Positions 25,789 through 32,262 of a DNA stretch of 32,262 nucleotides are shown one piece after another (the stretch's first letter is position 1; each line of letters begins with the position of its first letter). Under the pieces are notes generated by a model that saw only the letters and a program-made list of their open reading frames with translations, was not told where the DNA came from and searched no databases. Made by a program: the position numbers and the translations under genes. The stretch comes from Planctomycetota bacterium (GTDB taxonomy: Bacteria; Planctomycetota; PLA2; JAEUHO01), in assembly GCA_028281445.1 (NCBI GenBank), contig JANQJW010000044.1, positions 1 to 32,262 of the forward strand, given 5' to 3'.

Positions 25789-25895
25789 CGGTACCGCAGG
25801 GCTACGGCATCTGTGGGTGCCGTTTGCGGAGCAGGGTCCGGAACCGGACAACCGAATCCGGTTGCTTGGTCTTCGTGTTCGGGGACACACGCCTC

Positions 25896-26066
25896 CTAGG
25901 TGAGCCCGAGGCGAGCGAGCTCGGCGGAACGCAGTGGGCGGGCGTACCGGAGCGTCACCAGCAGTCGGTCATCCTCGTGTCCCGTGAGCAGCTCGACGCC
26001 ATGCACGCGAACCGGTCCCGTCCAGACGTGTTTTGGACCTGAGGTGATCTTCAGATTCAGCTCCAT
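25896..26066 (-). CDS. Possible small protein or gene remnant downstream of the kinase
   Basis: A 56-residue frame from ATG 26064-26066 (MELNLKITSGPKHVWTGPVR then VHGVELLTGHEDDRLLVTLR and YARPLRSAELARLGLT). The composition looks protein-like and unlike the shadow frames around it. It has no clear ribosome site and lies directly after the broken WD40 part of the kinase, on the same strand but in another frame. It could be the displaced 3' end of the original longer gene or a separate small gene. I do not recognise it. Confidence 0.3.
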   Translation of the reverse strand: MELNLKITSGPKHVWTGPVRVHGVELLTGHEDDRLLVTLRYARPLRSAELARLGLT

Positions 26067-26125
26067 GCCGTAGGTACCCACGAGTGCCTGCGCAGCGCTA
26101 GCGGCGTTGACTTGTGATCCAGCTT

Positions 26126-26335
26126 TTACGAATGACGTAGTTGGCACAGTAGGGTCCGCGTCTCGAAGTCGTAGACACCGAGTTGCTCGTCGCTCGTGGA
26201 GATCAGGTGCTTGCCCGAGGCCGAGATCGTGAGGGCCGTGGGCACCTCGCTTCCGCGCGAGAGCACCCACTCGTCGATCTTTCGTGTGTCCGCGTGCTCA
26301 AAGCGGAACGTGGATGGCCCACGCTTCGTGACCGC
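26126..26335 (-). pseudogene. Out-of-frame WD40 fragment of the adjacent kinase
   Basis: After ISPDG (about 26337-26351) the kinase frame goes out of register. The neighbouring frame continues naturally with AVTKRGPSTFRFEHADTRKI, then SEVPTALTISASGKHLISTS and DEQLGVYDFETRTLLCQLRH, a typical WD40 blade, and stops at TAA (26126-26128) after 69 residues. Related kinases carry a full propeller of seven or more blades. Here one to two blades are left, so the propeller is both frameshifted and truncated. Confidence 0.7.
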
Positions 26336-27848
26336 GACCGTCGGGAGAGATCCCCACCGCGCCGACGCCGCCGCCCCGTTCCACGACTTCCAGCGCATCG
26401 CGCTGCCGCGCCTGAAGGTATCGCCGCTCCCAGGCATCTGGATCCCCGCCGATGTCGCGCAGGATCCGCGTTGCGTTGGGGCCCTCGTGCATCTGAAGCG
26501 CCGTCGCGGCGGCATCGAGTCGGGACGCCCGAAGGCGCAGGGCCGTTTGCGTCGCGAGATGCTCGGCGGCCTCCCGCGCCCTGACCTCACCCGCGCGGGA
26601 CGCGAGGGCGAGCACGAGTCCGGCGACGAGGCCGAGCAGCGCAACGCACCCGAATGCGACGGGGACCCGGTGGCGCTGCACGAAACGGCGCACCTGGTAG
26701 CCCGTGGTCCAAGGACGCGCGTGAATCGGCTTCTTCGCGAGATACCGCCGGATGTCGTCCGCCAGCTCGCGCGCGCTTGCGTAGCGCTCGTTCCGATCGA
26801 TGGCCAACGCCTTTCGGATCACCAAGCTGATGTCGTCGCCGATGGGGAGCCTGCGCGTGTCCAGTCGCGGGGCGGGCTCGGACGCAATGACGGCCAATGC
26901 GTCCGAGGGCGTCGTATCGCGCAGGTCGTGAGGTGTCTTCCCGGCCAGGAGCTGGTAGCCAACCGCGCCTATGGAGTAGACGTCCGTGCGGACGTCCAGG
27001 GGCTCCGTGCCGCCGCGGACCTGTTCGGGACTCATGTACGCGAGCGTGCCGGTGATCCGGTGCTCGCCACTTCGTCGGCTCCGTTTGGATGCGTCCCGGC
27101 CGAAGGCGCGCGCGATGCCGAAGTCCAGGAGCTTCGGCGTTCCATCGGACTCGATCAGGATGTTGGACGGCTTGACGTCGCGGTGGATCACGCCGTTGTC
27201 GTGCGCGTACTGGATTGCATCGCAAACGCGCGCGAGAAGCTCGAGGCGTTCATCGATCGAGGGCTGCGCCTTGAGGACGTACTTCGTGATGGGTTGACCG
27301 TCGACCAGCGCCATCACGATGTAGTGAAGCTCCGACTCGCCCTCGGTCGCCCGTCCCATGGTGTGGATCGCGGCGATGTTGGGGTGGCTCATCCGGGCGA
27401 GCAGGTTGGCCTCCGTCTCGAACCGCTGCACCGCATCGGGCGTGCGAAGCGCACGGCGCATGACCTTCAGTGCGACGCGCCGACGCGGCTCGTCCTGCTC
27501 GACCTCGTAGACTTCGCCCATGCCGCCCGATGCGATGTGTCGGATGACGCGGAACGGTCCAATCCGCTCGGGCACACCATCGAAGAGCGTGTCGCCCATC
27601 GTGGCGGCCTCGCGCCGGACGGCGGCCACCGCCCTGCCATCCAGCCCCTCGCCGTCATGCCCTTCGCTGGCGTCGAAGGCGAGCATACGGAGGACCTCGC
27701 CGAGTACGGCCTCGTCCCCCGAGGCGTGCTCGCGCGCGTAGGCCTCCCGGGCCTCCACGCTGGCGTCCAGGCCGGTAGCCGCCTCGAACAGCGCGAAGAC
27801 GCGCGCGAGTTGCTCGGGCGTCAGCTCCTCGGAGGTCTCTTCCGCCAT
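26298..27848 (-). CDS. Membrane Ser/Thr protein kinase, WD40 domain lost by frameshift
   Basis: A 516-residue product from ATG 27846-27848, with AGGA eight bases upstream. Residues 1-95 are a helical N-terminal part common to planctomycete WD40 kinases. Residues about 97-370 are the kinase: SGGMGEV (108-114), K128 in VALK, HRDVKPSN (222-229), DFG (242-244) and SPE (273-275), all canonical. Residues 395-417 are one membrane helix (VPVAFGCVALLGLVAGLVLA), then a coiled-coil-like region and DPDAWERRYLQAR that normally precedes WD40 blades. The frame then runs out at 26298 after a frameshift near 26337 into the fragment at 26126-26335. The kinase core should still be active; the extracytoplasmic sensor is lost. 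It is divergent from the lipoprotein-CHAT pair with a 168-bp shared upstream region. Confidence 0.85.
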   Translation of the reverse strand: MAEETSEELTPEQLARVFALFEAATGLDASVEAREAYAREHASGDEAVLGEVLRMLAFDASEGHDGEGLDGRAVAAVRREAATMGDTLFDGVPERIGPFRVIRHIASGGMGEVYEVEQDEPRRRVALKVMRRALRTPDAVQRFETEANLLARMSHPNIAAIHTMGRATEGESELHYIVMALVDGQPITKYVLKAQPSIDERLELLARVCDAIQYAHDNGVIHRDVKPSNILIESDGTPKLLDFGIARAFGRDASKRSRRSGEHRITGTLAYMSPEQVRGGTEPLDVRTDVYSIGAVGYQLLAGKTPHDLRDTTPSDALAVIASEPAPRLDTRRLPIGDDISLVIRKALAIDRNERYASARELADDIRRYLAKKPIHARPWTTGYQVRRFVQRHRVPVAFGCVALLGLVAGLVLALASRAGEVRAREAAEHLATQTALRLRASRLDAAATALQMHEGPNATRILRDIGGDPDAWERRYLQARQRDALEVVERGGGVGAVGISPDGRGHEAWAIHVPL

Positions 27849-28016
27849 GTGCCCGATCCTATGCGACTCGCTTCGTGGGGAAGCCGCGGACTTTCTCACC
27901 CACGTGCGGGCCAGGGAGCCTGCCGCGAGAGACAAAACCTGGCCCTCGCATCGGGAGCGTGCGCTGGGAAGGGTGTGAGGCGCTCGTGCCTCTCGCCGAA
28001 TCCCGGAGCCCGACCC

Positions 28017-29108
28017 ATGACGTCCCTGAGAAACGCGTTCTTCGTCCTCCTGCTTGCCACCGCTCTCATCCCCCTCGTCGGCTGCGGGGGCGCTGGCGGA
28101 ACGGGAGTCGATCTCGATGGTGGGCCCGCTGGTCCCCCGCCCGGCGACGGGGTACCGCCGTTCGCCGCGAGCCTGGCCCCGTCGCAGTGGCAGGACGGCG
28201 ACTGGGCGTTCGACGAGATCCGCGTCTACTACCACGTCTGGGATGGCGCCTCGATGAGGTGGAGCGAGCGGTACGTCGCGACGGGCGCGGGCACGTTGAC
28301 CCTGAACGGCGGCGGCATCAGCGGCCAGGCGACCATCGAACAGTTGCACGATGGCATCACGGAGTACCAAATGCCCAGCGACGCGCTCGATGGATTCGCG
28401 GTGGGAGACGCGCTCACCGTTGCCGGCCACGTGGATGGAACGACCGTTGGCTTGGTCTGCAAGGCTCCAGACGGAAGCGAGCTGAGGTTGCTTTGCGCGC
28501 CCTACGACGGCGATGTGACCGAGGACGCCACGGGCCGTTGGGACTCCGCCAGGTACTTCGACGGCGTGGGCGGCATCTCGACGCCGGGTACCTTCGGCGG
28601 GGCCGACTCCTACGTTTACAACGTGAAGCGGACCGGGCCTGCGTCCAGCTCTCCGCTTCCGGTCCCTGTTTCGTTCGGCAACAAGCCGAGTGTGTACATG
28701 GATGGTTACTACACGGGCTACGGGGGTGCCAACGTGACGTACTGGGACCCGCAGTTCGGCCGCTACACCTCTCCGGAGGTGAGCTACGACCTCGCGTTGA
28801 CGTTTGCGGGAAACGAGGTCGTCGGAACGGCCACGTTCGACACGGTGCACGTCCCCGATCTTGACGGCTACGTCGGAGGCGATGCCGTCTCCGTGCAGGG
28901 TACGATCGTCGGTGACTACGTATTCCTCGAGGTATTCGATCCTCTGAATCCTGATTTCTCGATGCGACTGGCCTGGTGCTCCCATCGAAAGCAGGGACCG
29001 TCGGACGCACCGGGCGCCATCAGCCGACTCTGGTGCGACTACGGAGCCCAGAGCTCGACGCCGACAGTCCATGGCGGTCACAGCTTCTGCAGAATCGAGC
29101 GTCAGTAA
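28017..29108 (+). CDS. Lipoprotein with an internally duplicated domain
   Basis: A 363-residue protein from ATG 28017, with GGAG nine bases upstream. The frame is open far upstream, but the signal peptide fixes the start. MTSLRNAFFVLLLATALIPL followed by VGCGGAGG has lipobox LVGC (Cys23). Two similar halves follow: SGQATIEQLHDGITEYQMPS with DGFAVGDALTVAGHVDG and LRLLCA, and later VGTATFDTVHVPDLDGYVGG with DAVSVQGTIVGD and MRLAWC. Each half ends in a cysteine, and aromatic residues are frequent (VYYHVW, YYTGYGG). The fold is probably beta-rich. I do not recognise a family. It is 49 bp upstream of the exported CHAT protein, so a shared transcript and a common surface function are likely. Confidence 0.85.
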   Translation: MTSLRNAFFVLLLATALIPLVGCGGAGGTGVDLDGGPAGPPPGDGVPPFAASLAPSQWQDGDWAFDEIRVYYHVWDGASMRWSERYVATGAGTLTLNGGGISGQATIEQLHDGITEYQMPSDALDGFAVGDALTVAGHVDGTTVGLVCKAPDGSELRLLCAPYDGDVTEDATGRWDSARYFDGVGGISTPGTFGGADSYVYNVKRTGPASSSPLPVPVSFGNKPSVYMDGYYTGYGGANVTYWDPQFGRYTSPEVSYDLALTFAGNEVVGTATFDTVHVPDLDGYVGGDAVSVQGTIVGDYVFLEVFDPLNPDFSMRLAWCSHRKQGPSDAPGAISRLWCDYGAQSSTPTVHGGHSFCRIERQ

Positions 29109-29157
29109 CACCGAATCGCTCGGACGTGCCGCCTAGCCGTCCCGGAGGCCTTCCGCG

Positions 29158-32055
29158 ATGCGAGTTACCCGCTTGGTCTGTCTAGCTCTGGTGCTGATCG
29201 GCCCCACGGCGTTTGCCGACGACAAGAAGCCGGCGGCGGCGCGTTTCCTCGAGGCATTCGAGGCACAGGACGAGGAGCGCATGGCACGCATCGCTGCGGA
29301 GCCGCACGAGCCTTGGATCCTCGCCGAGACCCTCTTCCATCGGGGGCACGTCGAGGCAGCCTCCGCGTATGCAGCGGCCGTGAAGGGCCCTGCTGCCGAA
29401 GGCCTCGCCGCCTACCTCGCTCAGCGCAAGGAGGTCGGGCCCGATCCGGCTGTCGGTCAGGCGCTCGCTACCTCAGCGGCGGCGATGCGCAAGCGGGACT
29501 ACAAGCAAACCCTCGCCATCGTGGCCACGCTCGGTGCCGAGCTCGACACGGTCAGCCGCATCCTGATCGAGCTGCACCGCGCGTACGCTCGGCTCTTCGC
29601 GGAAGGGCCCGCGGTGGGTGCGAAGATCCAGGCACGCGCCGGAGCCGCCGCAGAGAAGATCGGCTGGGTCGGCGGGCAAGCGCGCGCGTTCTCGGACCAG
29701 GCACGAAGCCAGATCGCAGCCGGCGACCTGCGGGCCGCCACGAAGCTCCTGCGCCGGGCGCTCGGTCTGGCCGAGAAGACGAAGGACGTGCCGGCCCAGG
29801 CGCGCTACCTCACCAACCTGGGATATGTCTACTTCCAACGCGCCACGTACGACCGGGCGGCGACGTACTGGCGCAAGGCCGTACGCCTGAAGCAAGCGCT
29901 CGGCGAGCCGGGCGGCGCGGCGAGGATCCAGCTGAACATGGGTGCGCTCTTCGTGCAGCTGGGTCGCTACGCCGACGCGCTGCACGTGCTCGAACGGACG
30001 GCCGAGGTCGTGAAGACGAAGATGCCGCGGAGCTATCCGAGCGCGTTGATCAACCTCGCGAGCGCCTGGACCGCCGTCGGAGACTTCCCGATGGCTCTGA
30101 GCTACCAGGCCGAGGCCGTTGCGCGCGCCCGTGAAGCCGACGACCTTCAGTCGCTCTCCATTGCCCTCGGGAACATGGCCTCCGTGGAGATGCAACTGGG
30201 CGAAGCCGCGGATCTCGATCGCGTGGCCAAGCTCCTCGAAGAGGCACTGGCGCTGCACGAGAAGATGCACGTTCAGCGGGGCGTCGCGAACGCACTCACC
30301 TCGCTCGGACACGCGGCGCAAGGACGCCAGAAGCTTGCCGAAGCGATCCGCTACTACGAGCGTGCACTCGGGGTCGCCGAGGAGGTCCGCGACCGCGCCG
30401 CTGTGGTCTCGATCCTCGAGGCGACAGGCCTGGCCTACAAACGGAGCGGCGATCACGCCAAGGGCATCGAGCTCCTCGAGCGAGCACTTCGGGAGGCTCG
30501 GCGCGTGCGGCTCGGCCCGGAGATGGCCGGAATCCACGCGCAGCTCGCGTTGTGCTACCTGCAGCGAGGGAAGTTCACGGACGCGCTCCGGATGGCCGAG
30601 GCCGGCTTGGGCGAGGTCGAGCACCTCCTCGGTGGTCTCGACGACACGAGCTCTGCCACGCTGCGCGGCGAACACGAGAACATCTTCAGCGTGGGGGCGC
30701 GGGCAGCGTTTCAGCTCGGCGATGCCGCCAAGACGCTTCGGTTCCTGGAGAGCGGCCGTGCCGGCTCCCTGTTGGAGCATCTGCGTGGCAGCGATGCCCT
30801 GCGGCTCGAGGGAGTGATTCCGCCGGAGAACCAGAAGGCCAAGGCGGAGGCGGACGCGGCCGAGCGAGCAGCGCGCGCGGCCTACGAGACGGCCGCGGCC
30901 GAGCGCCGGTCCCTCGCGGAGATGCGCAGGCTGCGGGGGAAGCTCAACGAGGCACGCAACCGGGTCCAGGCAGAGTGGCGACGCATCCAGCGTGTGCGCA
31001 AGCGCAAGGCCAAGCTGGTCTATCCGCGCGCGGCGACGCCCGAGGAGATCCAAGATCTCCTCGAAGAAGACCAGGCCCTCGTGGTCTACGGTGCCGAAGA
31101 GCCGGTGATCGCGTGCGTGATCACGGCGGAGGAGACGCGTCTCGTCGACTGTGGGGCGCTGGCGAACGTGCGCGAGGCCTACGAGGCGCTGGCAACGGAC
31201 AGTCCGGCGGAGGACGCCGCGCCGGCGCTCGCGCGGCTGAAGGCGGCGCTGGTCGCGCCCCTCGAGCTCGACGCAGCCGTGAGGCAGGTGATCGTCGCGC
31301 CCGATTCCCTCCTCGCGTACCTGCCATTCGGCGCGCTCTTCGACGTGGCGGTCTCACTTGCGCCGTCGGGTACGACGCACGTGCATCTCTTCGAGGAGGC
31401 CTGGACGGAGGGCGAGGGGGTCCTAGCCATCGGCGATCCGGACTACGGCGCCATGCACGCGAGCTCCAAGCGTGTCTTCCTGCGCGGACGCACGCTGCCG
31501 CGGCTTCCTGCATCACGCACCGAGGCCGAGGCCGTTGGCGACGTCGTCCTGCTTGGCGCGGAGGCGACTGTGCCGGGCGTTGTCGATAAGCTCGCCACGC
31601 GTGAGCGTTGGCGCGCCGTTCACTTCGCCTGCCACGGCTTGCTCGACGCACAACGCCCCTTGTTCTCCTCTCTCGCGTTGACCGAATTGGAGAACGCGGA
31701 TCCCTTCCTCGACGGGCGCGACCTCGCCACGATGGACCTCCAGGCCGATCTCGCCGTGCTGTCGGCCTGTGACACGTCCCGCGGCCGCCTCATGCGCGCT
31801 GAGGGCATCATGAGCATCGCAAGGAGCTTCATGTACGCGGGGACACCGCGCGTTCTATGCTCGCTCTGGAAAGTCGATGACGAGGCGACCAAAGCTCTGA
31901 TGATTAGATTCTACAAGCTCTGGAACCCCAAGGAGGGCAAGAGTATCGGTCCTGCCGCCGCGTTGCGCGAAGCACAGGCATTCATCAGGTCCCAGGAGAA
32001 GTGGGCGCATCCGTACTACTGGGCCGCTTGGGTGCTCTGGGGCCTACCTGACTAG
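29158..32055 (+). CDS. Exported TPR-CHAT (caspase-like) protein
   Basis: A 965-residue protein from ATG 29158, with GGAGG nine bases upstream. A signal peptide (MRVTRLVCLALVLIGPTAFA followed by DD) indicates export. Residues about 60-480 are tetratricopeptide repeats (ARYLTNLGYVYFQRATYDRA, RIQLNMGALFVQLGRYADAL). Residues about 555-625 are a charged coiled coil. Residues about 690-965 are a CHAT domain, the caspase/separase-related peptidase fold. The expected His-Cys pair is present: HFACHG (His826) and LSACDT (Cys871), followed by EGIMSIARSFMYAGTPRVLC and SLWKVDD. It is probably a cysteine protease acting outside the cytoplasm, with the TPRs choosing the substrate. It is complete and ends at TAG 32053-32055. 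Confidence 0.93.
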   Translation: MRVTRLVCLALVLIGPTAFADDKKPAAARFLEAFEAQDEERMARIAAEPHEPWILAETLFHRGHVEAASAYAAAVKGPAAEGLAAYLAQRKEVGPDPAVGQALATSAAAMRKRDYKQTLAIVATLGAELDTVSRILIELHRAYARLFAEGPAVGAKIQARAGAAAEKIGWVGGQARAFSDQARSQIAAGDLRAATKLLRRALGLAEKTKDVPAQARYLTNLGYVYFQRATYDRAATYWRKAVRLKQALGEPGGAARIQLNMGALFVQLGRYADALHVLERTAEVVKTKMPRSYPSALINLASAWTAVGDFPMALSYQAEAVARAREADDLQSLSIALGNMASVEMQLGEAADLDRVAKLLEEALALHEKMHVQRGVANALTSLGHAAQGRQKLAEAIRYYERALGVAEEVRDRAAVVSILEATGLAYKRSGDHAKGIELLERALREARRVRLGPEMAGIHAQLALCYLQRGKFTDALRMAEAGLGEVEHLLGGLDDTSSATLRGEHENIFSVGARAAFQLGDAAKTLRFLESGRAGSLLEHLRGSDALRLEGVIPPENQKAKAEADAAERAARAAYETAAAERRSLAEMRRLRGKLNEARNRVQAEWRRIQRVRKRKAKLVYPRAATPEEIQDLLEEDQALVVYGAEEPVIACVITAEETRLVDCGALANVREAYEALATDSPAEDAAPALARLKAALVAPLELDAAVRQVIVAPDSLLAYLPFGALFDVAVSLAPSGTTHVHLFEEAWTEGEGVLAIGDPDYGAMHASSKRVFLRGRTLPRLPASRTEAEAVGDVVLLGAEATVPGVVDKLATRERWRAVHFACHGLLDAQRPLFSSLALTELENADPFLDGRDLATMDLQADLAVLSACDTSRGRLMRAEGIMSIARSFMYAGTPRVLCSLWKVDDEATKALMIRFYKLWNPKEGKSIGPAAALREAQAFIRSQEKWAHPYYWAAWVLWGLPD

Positions 32056-32262
32056 CACCCAATTCACCGCATGTTAGTCCAGCAGCCCCCACTCGATTGG
32101 CGCCTCCTGTGCGACATCGTCGGCAGCCTGTGGATCGCGCATCAGTTTGTTTGCGATCTTGCGGGTGACCTGCCCCCGATGAGTGTGCCACCTGGCAACT
32201 CACAAAGCGGCGCGTACCGCCACGTCTTTCGGTAGCCAAGCCTGCGGGGCTGGAGGCTTGTA
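32056..32262. other. Right-end intergenic sequence with a small hairpin
   Basis: No gene can be supported in these last 207 bases. CAAGCCT (32237-32243) and AGGCTTG (32254-32260) form a 7-bp stem with a GC-rich 10-base loop at the window edge. It may belong to a repeat or terminator that continues outside. Confidence 0.4.

Noticed and set aside
26196..28016. Upstream extension of the lipoprotein frame (to 970 residues)
   Set aside because: This stretch is antisense to the kinase gene; the real start is the signal peptide at 28017.
27849..29111. Upstream extension of the kinase frame (to 937 residues)
   Set aside because: The extension is antisense to the lipoprotein gene and has no family motif; ATG 27848 with a ribosome site fits the kinase N-terminus.
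1..32262. CRISPR array, rRNA genes, transposase or insertion sequence
   Set aside because: No regularly spaced repeats, rRNA signatures or transposase motifs were seen anywhere in the window.

Overview
High-GC bacterial chromosomal DNA, most likely from the Planctomycetota or a close relative. This is inferred from an ECF sigma factor directly followed by a Ser/Thr kinase, several very different Ser/Thr kinases in 15 kb, a secreted TPR-CHAT protein, large surface proteins with carboxypeptidase-regulatory-like repeats, and long lipoproteins. No ribosomal or other strong taxonomic marker is present, so Myxococcota or Acidobacteriota cannot be excluded.

Layout. 1-1243: the 5' end of an unknown gene (minus), a small XRE-type HTH gene (minus) and a frameshifted ECF sigma factor remnant (plus). 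1380-8817: a membrane-anchored carboxypeptidase-regulatory-like protein, a soluble TPR-GGDEF diguanylate cyclase, then a convergent second repeat protein downstream of UDP-glucose 6-dehydrogenase (both minus). 8928-9005: tRNA-Asp(GTC) with a plausible promoter. 8948-10814: a compact, overlapping excisionase / ribbon-helix-helix / tyrosine integrase operon whose integrase reads into the antisense strand of the tRNA, the hallmark of a tRNA-targeting integrative element. 10815-12053: about 1.2 kb without a convincing gene, containing hairpins, a 15-bp direct repeat and copy A of a repeat whose copy B lies at about 20195-20340. 12054-13955: two exported or anchored proteins of unknown function. 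14340-20036: an ECF sigma factor plus Ser/Thr kinase (with a degenerate AAA-like tail) facing a 1205-aa kinase-ATPase-TPR protein. 20441-23617: a HEAT-repeat lipoprotein. 23896-25725: an Ig-like/propeller-like lipoprotein ending in a strong terminator. 25896-27848: a Ser/Thr kinase whose WD40 region is frameshifted and truncated. 28017-32055: a lipoprotein with an internal duplication and a secreted TPR-CHAT protein, transcribed divergently from that kinase.

Together the window is dominated by signalling (three kinases, ECF sigma factor, diguanylate cyclase) and cell-surface proteins, with a mobile-element module at the tRNA. The most promising candidates for undescribed biology are the paired kinase locus (14.3-20.0 kb), the divergent kinase / lipoprotein / exported CHAT locus (25.9-32.1 kb) and the dispersed hairpin repeat.
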